DNA of 64,000 bases, from contig WTIO01000021.1 in NCBI GenBank assembly GCA_011526365.1, positions 1 through 64,000 of the forward strand, given 5' to 3'. Position 1 is the stretch's first letter; every line of letters starts with the position of its first letter. Both the position numbers and the translations under genes were made by a program. Under the pieces are notes generated by a model. The model was given only the letters and a program-made list of their open reading frames with translations, was not told where the DNA came from and ran no database searches. Of the stretch, positions 26,640 through 36,179 are shown in pieces. The DNA comes from Flavobacteriales bacterium. Its GTDB lineage: Bacteria > Bacteroidota > Bacteroidia > Flavobacteriales > Flavobacteriaceae.

Positions 26640-27629
26640 TTATTTTTTAGGGGGAACCAAGCCGGCATCTAGTGGCCTATATTGAAACCCTGGAAGGGCT
26701 TTGCTGATTTTAGTGCCGTTATAGGTGGCAGTAGTGGTAAGGGACTGCAAAAGCCCTTTGGAAAAGACCTTCTTTTTCAACTTTAAAAATGCCGCTACAG
26801 TGTCTGCCATCCACAGCATTTTTAAGGTAGTAGCAGAAACAAATTTCGCACTACTTTTCAGTTGGTTTTGTTGTTTTAGGCGGGCTAAAAAAGTCTTATA
26901 ACTGAGGTTTTCTGCTACGAGCACATAACGCGCGTTTTTGAGTTTGCTTTTTGCCAATTGCAGCAGGGCGTCTACCACATCATCCACATGCACATAACCT
27001 GTACCGCCACTGGTAAAGTAGTATGTGGGGCGTTTCACGTAGTTAAAGAATTGTTTTGCTGGCCCCGTACGATGGGCATAGCCAAGGATTACCCCTGGGT
27101 TCACAATAATGGCATCTACCCCTTCTTGCATCCCACGCCAAACTTCCAGTTCTGCACGATACTTGGAGTAGGCATAGCCCGTTTTTGGTAAATCGTTGTT
27201 CCACGGGGTAGTTTCATCAATTTTTTCATTGGCAATGGGGTCACCCAAGGCGGCGATAGAACTGACATACAGCAGTTTTTTCACCCCCTTTTGAATACAG
27301 TAATTGACCACATTGGCGGTACCTTCTGCATTGGTTTTTAATAGGCGTTCGTTTTCACTATCGTCCAGTTGCACCAAGGCAGCACAATGATATACTTCGC
27401 TAACGTTTTCAAATGCACTGTCCAAACTCCCTAGCGCATTAATATCGGTAAGTGTCCATTCAATAGTAGCCAATTGTGCCGCGCTGTAGTTGTTTTTTTT
27501 TAAGTATTGGAGCAATTGATTTTTTCGGTATTCACTTCGGTAACAGGCTTTTACTTTTACTTTGGCATCTAAAAAATGCTTTAAAAGCGCAGCCCCCACT
27601 AAACCTGTAGCTCCAGTAATTAAAATCAT
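26640..27629 (-). CDS. NAD-dependent epimerase/dehydratase (extended SDR)
   Basis: A 329-residue extended short-chain dehydrogenase. The N-terminal nucleotide-binding motif is [15 protein letters not shown] (6-20). The catalytic Tyr-x3-Lys appears as YAYSKYRAE (about 152-160; YSKYR region), and the NPGVILGY segment follows. The substrate is likely a nucleotide sugar or similar compound, but it cannot be told from the sequence. It stands alone between convergent pyrC/DUF4296 and divergent tyrS. Confidence 0.85.
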   Translation of the reverse strand: MILITGATGLVGAALLKHFLDAKVKVKACYRSEYRKNQLLQYLKKNNYSAAQLATIEWTLTDINALGSLDSAFENVSEVYHCAALVQLDDSENERLLKTNAEGTANVVNYCIQKGVKKLLYVSSIAALGDPIANEKIDETTPWNNDLPKTGYAYSKYRAELEVWRGMQEGVDAIIVNPGVILGYAHRTGPAKQFFNYVKRPTYYFTSGGTGYVHVDDVVDALLQLAKSKLKNARYVLVAENLSYKTFLARLKQQNQLKSSAKFVSATTLKMLWMADTVAAFLKLKKKVFSKGLLQSLTTTATYNGTKISKALPGFQYRPLDAGLVPPKK

Positions 27630-27660
27630 GATTTAAAAATACATTTTTTAAAGGTCCTTT

Positions 27661-27689
27661 TTTGTTTTAAAGCCAGAAATCTATCTTTG
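27661..27689 (+). promoter_or_regulatory. Bacteroidota-type promoter of tyrS
   Basis: TTTG (27661-27664), 17 bases, then TATCTTTG (27682-27689). This fits the TTTG/TAnnTTTG consensus well, with the start codon at 27708. It excludes an in-frame TTG start at 27687, which would lie within the -7 box. Confidence 0.75.
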
Positions 27690-27707
27690 CAGGGCAATAT
27701 CACGCTT

Positions 27708-29003
27708 ATGCCAAAAAATTTCGTAGAAGAGCTCCGCTGGAGGGGACTAATCCAAGACATCATGCCCGATACCGAGGACTATTTAAACAGTACTCCTACC
27801 ACGGGCTACATCGGTTTCGACCCCACAGCAGATTCCCTACACATTGGGAGTTTGGTGCAAATAATTATTTTAATGCACTTTCAGCGTGCAGGACACAAGC
27901 CTGTCGCTCTTTTAGGAGGAGCAACAGGAATGATAGGGGACCCTTCCGGAAAGTCGGATGAACGCAATCTTTTGGATGCTGAAACTTTGGCAAAAAACAA
28001 TGCTGGTATTGAGCAGCAGCTGCGCCAGTTTCTCAATTTTGATGCCACCGATACAAATGCTGCGGTTTTAGTAAACAACTACGACTGGATGAAGTCCTAC
28101 AGTCTTATTGACTTCTCTCGGGATATCGGCAAGCACCTAACGGTAAACTACATGATGGCAAAGGAGTCCGTAAAAAAGCGTTTGGGGAGTGATGCTAAAG
28201 TGGGCATGTCCTTCACTGAGTTCACCTATCAGTTGCTACAAGGCTATGATTTTTTACACCTGTATGAAAACATGGACTGCAAATTGCAAATGGGTGGAAG
28301 TGACCAATGGGGAAATATCACCACAGGTACCGAATTAATTCGTAGAAAGGCTGGTGGGAAGGCCTTTGCATTAACCTGCCCCTTAATTACCAAGGCCGAT
28401 GGATCGAAATTTGGAAAAACCGAAGCAGGGAATGTGTGGTTGGACAAAAAAAGAACGTCTCCCTACAAGTTCTACCAGTACTGGTTAAACACTTCAGATG
28501 TGGATGCGGCCAACTACATTAAAATTTTCACCTTCTTAGACCAAGCCACCATTGCGCAGTTAGATAAAGAACACCAGGAAGCGCCACACTTGCGCTTGCT
28601 CCAAAAACGATTGGCGGAAGAAGTTACCACTATGGTACACGGTGCAGCGGAGTTCGAAAAAGCCGTTCAGGCCTCACAGATTTTATTTGGGAAAACTACT
28701 GCCAATGCCCTTAAAAATTTAGACGCTGCCACCTTTTTAGAAATTTTTGACGGGGTACCCCAACAAGAACTTTCAGTAGCACAATTGCAAGAAGGCGTAG
28801 ATATTATTGCTGCTCTGGTAGAACACAGTGGATTTTTACCTTCCAATTCCGAAGCGCGAAGAGCTCTAAAGGCGCAGTCCATTTCAGTAAACAAAGAAAA
28901 GGTGGGGGAAGGCTATAAGTTAAGCTTAGAAGATCGTATTGGAGAAAATTATATTTTGCTGCAAAAGGGTAAAAAAAATTATTTCGTTTTACGCATCATT
29001 TAA
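27708..29003 (+). CDS. tyrS: Tyrosyl-tRNA synthetase
   Basis: A 431-residue class I synthetase that charges tRNA-Tyr. The HIGH-like motif is HIGSLVQ (in [16 protein letters not shown]), the tyrosine-binding segment is [30 protein letters not shown], and the KMSKS-like motif is [11 protein letters not shown]-terminal S4 RNA-binding domain follows ([27 protein letters not shown]). The ATG at 27708 is chosen because the promoter lies just upstream. The stop overlaps the end of the convergent acyl-protein synthetase gene by four bases. Confidence 0.96.
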   Translation: MPKNFVEELRWRGLIQDIMPDTEDYLNSTPTTGYIGFDPTADSLHIGSLVQIIILMHFQRAGHKPVALLGGATGMIGDPSGKSDERNLLDAETLAKNNAGIEQQLRQFLNFDATDTNAAVLVNNYDWMKSYSLIDFSRDIGKHLTVNYMMAKESVKKRLGSDAKVGMSFTEFTYQLLQGYDFLHLYENMDCKLQMGGSDQWGNITTGTELIRRKAGGKAFALTCPLITKADGSKFGKTEAGNVWLDKKRTSPYKFYQYWLNTSDVDAANYIKIFTFLDQATIAQLDKEHQEAPHLRLLQKRLAEEVTTMVHGAAEFEKAVQASQILFGKTTANALKNLDAATFLEIFDGVPQQELSVAQLQEGVDIIAALVEHSGFLPSNSEARRALKAQSISVNKEKVGEGYKLSLEDRIGENYILLQKGKKNYFVLRII

Positions 29004-29992
29004 ACCACCATTAAGTTACATCCGCGAAGTTCCGCGGCGTCAAATCGTCCAAGTACTTCAAACTGGCCTTGAGCATTTTTTCTGCCCAAATCTTCTGTAG
29101 CAATAAAAGCACAGCTATTTTGATTGGCCAAATCAATGATGTTTATTCCTCCTGTTTGTTGGGTTGCGACCATCTGAAACGGATCTGCGGGATCTCGAAG
29201 CAGTACTCGCATCCACGGGGGACATTCAAACCAGCCGTTTCCTTTGGAATAAGCTTGGGAGAGCAACTCGGTCATGCCGTATTCTGAATGAATGAAATCC
29301 ACACCAAACCCTGCCTGTAATTCTCGATGCACGGCCGCACGCACCATTTCTTTTCGTCTTCCTTTCATACCTCCTGTTTCCATGATGGTAGTGTGGTTTA
29401 ATTGGAACTGGTGCGAAGCTACAAAATCCAAAAGGGCATAGGTTACCCCAATAAGAAGGGTGGGCTGTTGCGCTGCCTCAAGTTCTTGTAGTGTCTGGGC
29501 TAAGACCTGATGGTCATCTAAAAAGAAGCCGTTTTTTGGGTGTTTGCTCTTTTTCATTAGGGCATCCATCATATACAGTAAGGAGGATCCCTCTCGTTCC
29601 ATATAAGCGGGGAGTAGTGCCAAAAAAGCATAGTTTTCTGCCGGTCCATAGCACTGTTCAAAGGCGGTAGAAAAACTGTGTTCATACCACTGTAAATCGG
29701 CAACAAAGTGTTGGGATGGGGTGGTGCCCGTAGTGCCACTAGAGGTAAAAATTTTTTCTGCTTTCCCACCACCACTTACTACTTCATGGGATTTAAAAAA
29801 GCCAATGGGTAAAAACGGAATCGCTTCAATTGTTGACACTCGGTCAGGATCTTTATGGACCAAGTCTGCATAAGTACGATATACCCGATTGGTTTCGTAT
29901 TGGTGGTGAAAAGTAGCCCACACTACAGCCTCAAAATCGTCTTCTTTAAAATGCTGTAATGCACTAGGCCGTGATAAAGCCGGTATTTTCAT
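29000..29992 (-). CDS. LuxE-family acyl-protein synthetase/acyltransferase-like protein
   Basis: A 330-residue member of the ANL/LuxE group, which forms acyl-adenylates or acyl-protein thioesters. The phosphate-binding motif is [14 protein letters not shown]; later segments are [15 protein letters not shown] and [20 protein letters not shown], followed by a C-terminal [19 protein letters not shown] typical of LuxE-like proteins. A lux operon is not present. In Bacteroidota these proteins occur alone, and their substrate is not known to me. The start at 29992 (MKIPALSRP) is preferred to 30025. Confidence 0.8.
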   Translation of the reverse strand: MKIPALSRPSALQHFKEDDFEAVVWATFHHQYETNRVYRTYADLVHKDPDRVSTIEAIPFLPIGFFKSHEVVSGGGKAEKIFTSSGTTGTTPSQHFVADLQWYEHSFSTAFEQCYGPAENYAFLALLPAYMEREGSSLLYMMDALMKKSKHPKNGFFLDDHQVLAQTLQELEAAQQPTLLIGVTYALLDFVASHQFQLNHTTIMETGGMKGRRKEMVRAAVHRELQAGFGVDFIHSEYGMTELLSQAYSKGNGWFECPPWMRVLLRDPADPFQMVATQQTGGINIIDLANQNSCAFIATEDLGRKNAQGQFEVLGRFDAAELRGCNLMVV

Positions 29993-30011
29993 AGAATGTA
30001 AAAAAGCAGTT

Positions 30012-30353
30012 TTATTGAACCACAAGGCGTTTTATACCCACCTTATCATGTACTTGTAGCTTTAAAATATAGATTCCTGTTTTCAGCTCGTCTAACACAA
30101 TTTTATTTTCAGGAGTAGTCATTTGAATGACCAAGTTACCCATAATATCATAGATGTTTATGCTCTTTGTTCCAGTTTCTGAAGTTTTAATGTTCAGCAC
30201 TTTCCCTACCATTGGATTGGGATAGATTTTAAAAACGAGTTTGTGGGAAGGTGGGGTGGTGGTAGCTTCAAAAATAGGTGTAGTGGATTGCCCCTGGAGT
30301 ATAAAACTAGCCAGTAGAAAAGGAACAATAAGCATGAAGTACTTTTGGGACAT
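30012..30353 (-). CDS. Small secreted protein made of a T9SS type A sorting domain
   Basis: A 113-residue protein: signal peptide (1-22, ending LQGQ), a short linker (23-38) and a C-terminal domain with the type A sorting signature (FKIYPNPMVGKVLNI, INIYDIMGNLV, LDELKTGIYILKLQ, GIKRLVVQ). Such domains direct cargo through the type IX secretion system and are removed at the surface. There is essentially no cargo here. The ATG at 30353 is chosen because an in-frame TTG at 30371 lies inside the -7 box at 30369-30376. It may be a remnant of a longer gene or a genuine mini-protein. Confidence 0.8.
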   Translation of the reverse strand: MSQKYFMLIVPFLLASFILQGQSTTPIFEATTTPPSHKLVFKIYPNPMVGKVLNIKTSETGTKSINIYDIMGNLVIQMTTPENKIVLDELKTGIYILKLQVHDKVGIKRLVVQ

Positions 30354-30368
30354 CAGTAAAGCTTTACT

Positions 30369-30376
30369 CAAATATA
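30369..30376 (-). promoter_or_regulatory. TAnnTTTG -7 box of the T9SS-tail gene
   Basis: TATATTTG on the minus strand, 15 bases upstream of the ATG at 30353. It fits the Bacteroidota -7 consensus. Confidence 0.5.
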
Positions 30377-30467
30377 CAAAAAAGCCTGTTGATAATTGAA
30401 TGTGGCTATTAACGATATGTTAACCTAGATTGCCAGAAGATTACTAAATTTAAACAATGATTCTATT

Positions 30468-31166
30468 ATGAAGAAAAGCGATATAAAAATTCTTTTGGTT
30501 GATGATGAACCCGACATTCTAGAAATCATAGGGTTTAATCTTGAAAACGCGGGCTATCAAGTGTTTAAAGCTAAAGATGGAGTAGAAGCGTTAAAACAAG
30601 CCAAAAACATCATTCCACACCTTATAATTATGGATGTTATGATGCCCAATTTAGATGGTATTGAAGCTTGTGATCTCATTCGTAAAGAAGACCAATTACA
30701 GCAAACTGTAATTATGTTTTTAAGTGCTCGTGGTGAAGATTTTTCCTATGTAGCTGCCTTTGAAGCCGGGGCAGATGATTATGTTACCAAGCCAATTAAG
30801 CCCAAAGTACTGCTGTCTAAAGTTAAAGGCTTGTTGCGTCGTTTTAAAAAACCCGATAGCAGCGAAATGGTCTTGAAATTTGGCAATTTAATTATCGATA
30901 AGGAAGAATACAAAGTAACCCAAAACGGCCAATCACTTTCATTGCCTCGTAAAGAGTTTGAACTTTTATTCCTTTTAGCTTCAAAGCCCGAAAAGGTCAT
31001 GAAAAGAGAAAAAATAATGGAAAAAGTTTGGGGTAATGAGGTAGTTGTTGGGGATCGCACCATAGATGTACACATTCGTAAACTGCGTGAAAAAGTAGGA
31101 AACGACTACTTTAAAACTATCAAGGGGGTAGGCTATAAATTTGTAAACAACCCAGCAGAAAAATAA
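30468..31166 (+). CDS. OmpR/PhoB-type response regulator
   Basis: A 232-residue response regulator. The receiver domain (1-120) has the acidic pair DDEPD (12-16), the phosphorylated aspartate Asp56 (in LIIMDVMMPN), and the conserved Lys in DDYVTKPIKP. The C-terminal winged helix (about 135-228) has the OmpR pattern LPRKEFELLFLLASKPEKVMKREKIMEKVWG, VGDRTIDVHIRKLREKVG and IKGVGYKFV. It pairs with the histidine kinase four bases downstream. In flavobacteria such pairs resemble PhoB/PhoR, but the signal cannot be told here. Confidence 0.92.
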   Translation: MKKSDIKILLVDDEPDILEIIGFNLENAGYQVFKAKDGVEALKQAKNIIPHLIIMDVMMPNLDGIEACDLIRKEDQLQQTVIMFLSARGEDFSYVAAFEAGADDYVTKPIKPKVLLSKVKGLLRRFKKPDSSEMVLKFGNLIIDKEEYKVTQNGQSLSLPRKEFELLFLLASKPEKVMKREKIMEKVWGNEVVVGDRTIDVHIRKLREKVGNDYFKTIKGVGYKFVNNPAEK

Positions 31167-31170
31167 TCCC

Positions 31171-32280
31171 TTGTTTAAAGCAAATAATTTTCGGCTCTCC
31201 TTTCTCATTGCCAATCTGCTCTTGCTATTTACCCTCCTATGTATTGCAGGGCTTTATTATTTTGAATTTACCGTTACCCTCCTTTTATTGGACCCCAGAA
31301 TTGTGTTGCTATTAGCAGTACAGTATGCTTTCACTTTTTTTCTGGTGTATTATCGTATCGAAAAATTTGTGCACAAGAGAATTACCCAGGTCTATGAAGA
31401 TTTAACCCCCATAGAGTACACCAACAATAAAAAAGCCATAGAAACAGATATTGAGGCATTAAGCACGGGGATTAAAAAATTCGCTTCCGACCAAAAGCTT
31501 GAAATTGAGCTCCTTAAGGATAAGGAGAACTACCGAAAAGAGTTTATTGGAAACATCTCCCACGAATTAAAAACGCCATTATTTACTGTACAGGGCTACA
31601 TTTTAACCCTTCTTGATGGGGCGGTAAAGGACAAAAAAACACGAATGAAATACCTGAAGCGTGCCGCCAAAGGAGTGGAGCGTTTAACGTATATCATCCG
31701 GGATTTGGATTTAATCAACAAATTTGAATCTGGGATAAAAACCATAGACTGGTCCACTTTTGACATTGTTGAGGTCGCTGAAAACGTGGTTGAATTGTTG
31801 GAAATGCAAGCCACAAAAAACAATATTAACTTAGAATTTGACATCCCTTATGAAACCCCTATTTTAGTTCACGCAGATGCTGAACGCATTATGCAAGTGG
31901 TGACCAATTTAGTCATCAATTCTCTAAAATACGGTGTTGATGGAGGGACAACAGAAATCAGTTTTCAAGACATGGGCAACGATAAGCTGTTGATTCGGGT
32001 AACGGACAATGGTGAAGGAATAGACGAAGAGCACCTCCCGCGCTTGTTTGAACGTTTCTATCGTGTGGATCGCTCAGGAAACCGATCTCAAGGTGGATCG
32101 GGCTTGGGCTTGGCCATAGTAAAGCACGTGATTGATGCCCACCAAGAGAAAATCTTCGTGGAGAGTTCCTATGGAGTAGGTTCGGAATTTTCATTTACTT
32201 TGCAGCGCGCTAGTGAGGAACAAATCACTGCAGAAATTGACAAAAAAAATGAAGCTGTAACACGTGGGGAGCAAGAATAA
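31171..32280 (+). CDS. Sensor histidine kinase (PhoR-like)
   Basis: A 369-residue membrane histidine kinase with two N-terminal helices (about 8-29 and 44-61) and almost no periplasmic loop. The phospho-acceptor His131 is in NISHELKTPL. The ATPase domain carries the N box (VVTNLVINSLKYG), the G1 box (VTDNGEGID) and the G2 box (GGSGLGLAIVKHV). The start codon is TTG. It follows the response regulator by four bases. Lack of a sensing domain suggests signal input from within the membrane or from a partner protein. Its end overlaps trmB by 17 bases. Confidence 0.92.
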   Translation: MFKANNFRLSFLIANLLLLFTLLCIAGLYYFEFTVTLLLLDPRIVLLLAVQYAFTFFLVYYRIEKFVHKRITQVYEDLTPIEYTNNKKAIETDIEALSTGIKKFASDQKLEIELLKDKENYRKEFIGNISHELKTPLFTVQGYILTLLDGAVKDKKTRMKYLKRAAKGVERLTYIIRDLDLINKFESGIKTIDWSTFDIVEVAENVVELLEMQATKNNINLEFDIPYETPILVHADAERIMQVVTNLVINSLKYGVDGGTTEISFQDMGNDKLLIRVTDNGEGIDEEHLPRLFERFYRVDRSGNRSQGGSGLGLAIVKHVIDAHQEKIFVESSYGVGSEFSFTLQRASEEQITAEIDKKNEAVTRGEQE

Positions 32281-32935
32281 ACTAAAACGCTTTAAGGAAA
32301 ACCAAACCTTTCCAAATGTGCTTCAGCCCGAGCGCCAACAGCTAGAGGCAGAGGCATTTCCTCAAAAAGGGCAGTGGCATAAATTTTTTAAAAACAACAA
32401 CCCTATTTTAGTAGAGTTGGGCTGTGGAAAAGGGGAATACACCCTGTATTTGGCTAAAAAATACCCGCAGTACAACTGTGTTGGCATCGACATCAAAGGT
32501 GCGCGATTCTGGCGGGGTGCTAAAACTGCCCTAGAAGAAAACACCTCCAATGTAGCTTTCGTACGGACCCAAATTGAATTGATTACCACAATTTTTGGCC
32601 CTGGAGAAGTCAGTGAAATTTGGATCACCTTTCCCGACCCTCAAATCAAATACAAACGCGCCAAACACCGTTTGGTACACCCCAGTTTTCTCCAGCGTTA
32701 CAAGCAAATTCTGAAGCCAGAGGGCTGTATACATCTTAAAACCGATAGTGAATTTTTGCACGGCTACACCCTAGGATTGCTGCAGGAACAGCCCGAACGT
32801 ATTTTGTATGCCCACCACGATATTTACAACAATCCCCATGCCCCTGAAGAAGCTACTGCACTACAAACTTTCTACGAACAGCAATTTTTAGAACAAGGAA
32901 AAGCCATCACCTACATCAAATTTCAATGGCAGTAA
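32264..32935 (+). CDS. trmB: tRNA (guanine-N7-)-methyltransferase
   Basis: A 223-residue TrmB that methylates G46 of tRNA using S-adenosylmethionine. The N-terminus MGSKNKLKRFKENQTFPNV is the Bacteroidota form and starts with GTG. The SAM motif is ILVELGCGKGEYTL, followed by CVGIDIKGARFWRGAKTA and the catalytic region EIWITFPDPQIKYKRAKHRLVHPSFL. It overlaps the kinase upstream by 17 bases and the alkyltransferase-like gene downstream by 10 bases, so translation is probably coupled. Confidence 0.95.
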   Translation: MGSKNKLKRFKENQTFPNVLQPERQQLEAEAFPQKGQWHKFFKNNNPILVELGCGKGEYTLYLAKKYPQYNCVGIDIKGARFWRGAKTALEENTSNVAFVRTQIELITTIFGPGEVSEIWITFPDPQIKYKRAKHRLVHPSFLQRYKQILKPEGCIHLKTDSEFLHGYTLGLLQEQPERILYAHHDIYNNPHAPEEATALQTFYEQQFLEQGKAITYIKFQWQ

Positions 32936-33288
32936 AAGATTCCAAAGCGAACAAACAAAAAGATTTTTTTCAGCAAGTGTATGCTGTGGTACGTCAAGTG
33001 CCCTCAGGGCGAGTGACCTCCTACGGTGCTATTGCCCGGTATTTAGGAGCGCCACAAAGTGCCCGTGTAGTGGGCTATGCTATGAATGCAGCACATAATT
33101 TGGAAGACGTTCCGGCACATCGCGTGGTCAATCGTGTGGGCTTACTCACGGGGAAGCACCATTTTCCTGGAGTGCATTTGATGCAGCAACTCCTTGAAAA
33201 TGAAGGGGTAACAATAAAATCCGATCAAGTAGAACACTTTGCATCCCTCCATTGGGATCCCAGTGAGGAACTGCCTCCTTTTATTTAG
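32926..33288 (+). CDS. Alkyltransferase-like (ATL/MGMT-family) protein
   Basis: A 120-residue protein with the DNA-binding fold of O6-alkylguanine-DNA alkyltransferases. The usual reactive cysteine motif PCHRV is PAHRV here (Ala64), which is the mark of alkyltransferase-like proteins. They bind alkylated guanine and hand it to nucleotide excision repair without transferring the alkyl group. The segment QVPSGRVTSYGAIARYLGAPQSARVVGYAM holds the arginine finger and recognition helix. It overlaps trmB by 10 bases and is followed by a weak terminator. Confidence 0.9.
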   Translation: MAVKDSKANKQKDFFQQVYAVVRQVPSGRVTSYGAIARYLGAPQSARVVGYAMNAAHNLEDVPAHRVVNRVGLLTGKHHFPGVHLMQQLLENEGVTIKSDQVEHFASLHWDPSEELPPFI

Positions 33289-33306
33289 ATTTAGAATCTT
33301 TTTTTT
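33287..33306 (+). terminator. Weak terminator hairpin with T-run after the ATL gene
   Basis: AGATT (33287-33291) and AATCT (33295-33299) enclose three bases and run into seven T residues. The stem is short and AT-rich, but it sits directly at the stop codon and before a new promoter box (33322-33329). Confidence 0.4.
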
Positions 33307-33321
33307 GTGGGGTGAGGGCAG

Positions 33322-33329
33322 TATATTTG
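33322..33329 (+). promoter_or_regulatory. TAnnTTTG -7 box of mrp
   Basis: TATATTTG lies 21 bases before the ATG at 33351; a TTTG at 33304-33307 is a possible -33 element with a rather short 14-base spacing. It excludes the GTG at 33312 as start. Confidence 0.55.
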
Positions 33330-33350
33330 CATGAATTACAGCGACCCATC

Positions 33351-34478
33351 ATGCCAATTACCAAAGAACGTATAGCAACAGCCCTAGCAGGAATTACACT
33401 GCCCGGCAGCAAAGAAACGCTTAGTGACAAGGGAGCACTTCAAAACGTACAAGTTTTTGACAAACAGGTAGACGTGGACGTGCAACTTGCCAACCCTACA
33501 CTTCAGGCCCGAAAAGCATTGGAGTCACAAATTAAAACCACCCTTCAGCAGTTGGATGCGGCCTTAGAAGTTAAGGTCAACATACGTGTTACTGCACCAC
33601 CCAAGCCAGAACCCATCAAAGGGCAGCCCATTCCTGGAATTGATAACATCATTGCCATAGCCTCGGGAAAAGGTGGGGTAGGAAAATCTACGGTGACTGC
33701 CAATTTGGCCATTGCCTTAGCACAAAAGGGATGCAAAGTAGGGATATTGGATGCTGATATCTACGGACCTTCTATCCCCTTGATGTTTGATATGGAAGGG
33801 GCACGCCCCTTATCGGTAAATGTTGATGGAAAATCAAAAATGGAGCCCATTGAAAACTACGGTGTAAAAGTGCTGTCCATCGGTTTTTTTACAGAAAAAG
33901 ATCAGGCGGTCATTTGGCGTGGCCCTATGGCGGCAAAAGCGTTGAATCAATTAATTTTCGATGCAGCTTGGGGCGACTTGGATTTTCTTCTTATTGATTT
34001 GCCTCCAGGAACTGGTGATATTCACTTAAGCATTGTGCAGGCCTTGCCCTTAAATGGTGCTGTGGTGGTGAGTACGCCTCAAAATATTGCATTGGCCGAT
34101 GCCCGTAAAGGTATTGCCATGTTCCAACAGGAAAGCATTAGTGTTCCTGTTTTGGGTATCGTTGAAAACATGGCCTATTTCACCCCAGCAGAATTGCCCG
34201 ACAATCGCTATTATATTTTTGGAAAGCAAGGGGCAGAAAATTTAGCACTGGATAAAGGCGTGCCTTTTTTGGGTGCCCTTCCTTTGGTGCAAAGCATACG
34301 CGAAGCTGCAGACGTAGGACGCCCCGCAGCCTTACAACAAGATACTCCTATTCGTGAAGCCCTAGATCGCATAGCTGAAAATGCGGTAGCACAAGTCCTT
34401 CACCGAAATACCCATTTGCCCCCAACAAAAGCAGTAGCAATAACCACCATGGTGGGCTGTTCAGCGGTAAAAAATTAA
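33351..34478 (+). CDS. Mrp/NBP35 family iron-sulfur carrier ATPase
   Basis: A 375-residue P-loop ATPase that carries or assembles Fe-S clusters (Mrp/ApbC). The N-terminal ~80 residues are a DUF59-like domain (ATALAGITLPGSKETLSDKGAL). The deviant Walker A motif GKGGVGKS is at 106-113. LDADIYGPSIPLMF and LLIDLPPGTGDIHLSIVQALPL follow. The C-terminus lacks the CxxC of some homologues in the usual place. The next genes encode a NifU-type scaffold, a ferredoxin reductase and a ferredoxin, which fits an Fe-S assembly and delivery group. The ATG at 33351 follows a -7 box. Confidence 0.92.
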   Translation: MPITKERIATALAGITLPGSKETLSDKGALQNVQVFDKQVDVDVQLANPTLQARKALESQIKTTLQQLDAALEVKVNIRVTAPPKPEPIKGQPIPGIDNIIAIASGKGGVGKSTVTANLAIALAQKGCKVGILDADIYGPSIPLMFDMEGARPLSVNVDGKSKMEPIENYGVKVLSIGFFTEKDQAVIWRGPMAAKALNQLIFDAAWGDLDFLLIDLPPGTGDIHLSIVQALPLNGAVVVSTPQNIALADARKGIAMFQQESISVPVLGIVENMAYFTPAELPDNRYYIFGKQGAENLALDKGVPFLGALPLVQSIREAADVGRPAALQQDTPIREALDRIAENAVAQVLHRNTHLPPTKAVAITTMVGCSAVKN

Positions 34479-34482
34479 TCGT

Positions 34483-34731
34483 ATGGAAACATTAAGCCTA
34501 GAACAAAGAATATTAAATGCCCTAAAGGAAATTCGTCCGTTCCTCGAATCCGACGGAGGCGATATCTCTCTCGTTTCCATTGATAATGGCACTACTGCTA
34601 AAGTACAGTTGCACGGCGCTTGTGTCTCTTGTTCGGTCAATCAAATGACATTGAAGTTGGGTGTTGAGCAAACCATAAAAAAACACGCTCCTGAGATTGA
34701 ACATGTTGAAAGTATAACCCCAATTTTGTAA
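34483..34731 (+). CDS. NifU C-terminal domain Fe-S scaffold protein
   Basis: An 82-residue Nfu-type protein that binds and transfers Fe-S clusters. The CxxC motif is Cys47-Val-Ser-Cys50, in LHGACVSCSVNQMTLKLGVEQTIKK, and the N-terminal part has LNALKEIRPFLESDGGDISLV, both family signatures. It lies four bases after the Mrp gene and immediately before the FNR start codon. The gene order supports a role in maturing the ferredoxin encoded two genes on. Confidence 0.93.
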   Translation: METLSLEQRILNALKEIRPFLESDGGDISLVSIDNGTTAKVQLHGACVSCSVNQMTLKLGVEQTIKKHAPEIEHVESITPIL

Positions 34732-35784
34732 ATGATTACTACAGACATTATTATCATCGGAGCAGGCCCAACAGGGCTTTTTGCCGTTTTTGAAGCCGGC
34801 TTGTTAAAATTGCGCTGCCATCTAATCGATTCACTGCCTCAACCTGGAGGGCAGTGTGCTGAAATTTATCCTAAAAAGCCCATTTATGATATTCCTGCTT
34901 ATCCTGAAGTTTTAGCGGGAGATTTAATCGACAATCTCATGCAGCAAATTGCCCCCTTTAACCCCGGCTTTACCCTTGGGGAGCATGCGCAAACCATAGT
35001 AAAAACCGATGACGACCAATTTATAGTCACCACAGACAAAGGCACCCAACATCAGGCGCCCGTTGTAGCTATTGCTGGGGGCTTAGGCACCTTTACCCCA
35101 CGAAAACCACAGTTGGAGCGCCTTACCGATTTTGAAGCAAAGGGAGTCGATTACATCATTAAGGACCCCGAGAAATACCGGAATAAAAAAGTGGTTATTG
35201 CCGGTGGGGGAGACTCCGCCCTCGACTGGACTATTTTTCTTTCTGATATTGCAGCTGAACTTACCTTAGTCCACCGACGGATGGAATTTAGAGGCGCTTT
35301 AGATTCTGTAGACAAGGTGCAAGAATTAAAGCGACAAGGGAAAATTAAACTTCTTACTCCTGCTGAAATCGTTGGATTAGAAGGCGAACACCACTTGGAA
35401 GGCCTAACTATTGCCCACAATGATTCAACCCTAACACTTCAAACCGATTATTTTGTGCCACTTTTTGGCTTAACACCAAAACTGGGCCCTATAGCCGAAT
35501 GGGGATTAGAACTGGAAAAAAATGCCATCAAAGTAGACAACAGTCTCGACTATCAAACCAACATCCCTGGGATTTATGCCATAGGAGATGTCAATACCTA
35601 TCCTGGGAAACTTAAACTCATCCTGTGTGGTTTTCACGAAGCCACACTAATGTGCCAAAGTGCGTTTAAACGGATTTATCCCAACAAGAAAAACATCCTT
35701 AAATACACTACTGTTAGTGGAGTAGCTGGTTTTGATGGGTCAAAAAAAGAGGCCCCCAAATCCATCGTAAAAAAAATCGAATAA
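34732..35784 (+). CDS. Ferredoxin--NADP reductase, thioredoxin-reductase type
   Basis: A 350-residue flavoprotein of the TrxR-like FNR class. FAD motif: IIIGAGPTGLFAVFEAGLL (about 6-24). NADPH motif: VVIAGGGDSALDWTIFL (about 154-170). The closing FAD segment is GIYAIGDVNTYPGKLKLILCGFHEATLM. The redox-active CxxC of thioredoxin reductases is absent, as expected for FNRs. It transfers electrons between NADPH and ferredoxin. The ferredoxin gene starts directly after its stop codon, so the two are probably partners. Confidence 0.93.
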   Translation: MITTDIIIIGAGPTGLFAVFEAGLLKLRCHLIDSLPQPGGQCAEIYPKKPIYDIPAYPEVLAGDLIDNLMQQIAPFNPGFTLGEHAQTIVKTDDDQFIVTTDKGTQHQAPVVAIAGGLGTFTPRKPQLERLTDFEAKGVDYIIKDPEKYRNKKVVIAGGGDSALDWTIFLSDIAAELTLVHRRMEFRGALDSVDKVQELKRQGKIKLLTPAEIVGLEGEHHLEGLTIAHNDSTLTLQTDYFVPLFGLTPKLGPIAEWGLELEKNAIKVDNSLDYQTNIPGIYAIGDVNTYPGKLKLILCGFHEATLMCQSAFKRIYPNKKNILKYTTVSGVAGFDGSKKEAPKSIVKKIE

Positions 35785-36105
35785 ATGAATGTTCGTATAG
35801 AGGTCATAGATCGTGAGGGTGCTGCCCATCAATTGGAGGCACCAACAGATATGGCATTAAATTTAATGGAGCTCTGTAAGGCTGCTGAACTCCCCGTAGA
35901 GGGAACCTGTGGGGGTATGGCGCTTTGTGCTTCTTGCCATTGTTATGTGAATTCAGACCACCAACTCCCTGAGCAGTCAGACGATGAATTGGCTATGCTT
36001 TCAGAAATTTTCACCCTAAAACACAACAGCCGTTTAGGCTGTCAACTGGCCATTACTCCAGCTTTGGAGGGGTTGTCGATAACACTCGCTCCAGAGGAAT
36101 TATAA
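35785..36105 (+). CDS. [2Fe-2S] ferredoxin
   Basis: A 106-residue plant/adrenodoxin-type ferredoxin. Cluster ligands are visible as Cys42, Cys48, Cys51 (TCGGMALCASC) and Cys86 (RLGCQL). The length and spacing C-x5-C-x2-C fit the adrenodoxin-like class. It follows the FNR without a gap and would be its electron partner. Users of the reduced ferredoxin are unknown; one candidate in the window is the radical SAM protein ArsS, which is speculation. Confidence 0.93.
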   Translation: MNVRIEVIDREGAAHQLEAPTDMALNLMELCKAAELPVEGTCGGMALCASCHCYVNSDHQLPEQSDDELAMLSEIFTLKHNSRLGCQLAITPALEGLSITLAPEEL

Positions 36106-36179
36106 AAGTTACATTACATACTATTGAAATGCTTATTTTTAGTCCCGAAACCTTAGGTATTAATTGTATTTAAACTAGT

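Noticed and set aside
29000-29992. Bioluminescence (lux) locus suggested by the LuxE-like protein
   Set aside because: No luxA, luxB, luxC or luxD homologue is nearby; LuxE-fold proteins occur widely in Bacteroidota without light emission.
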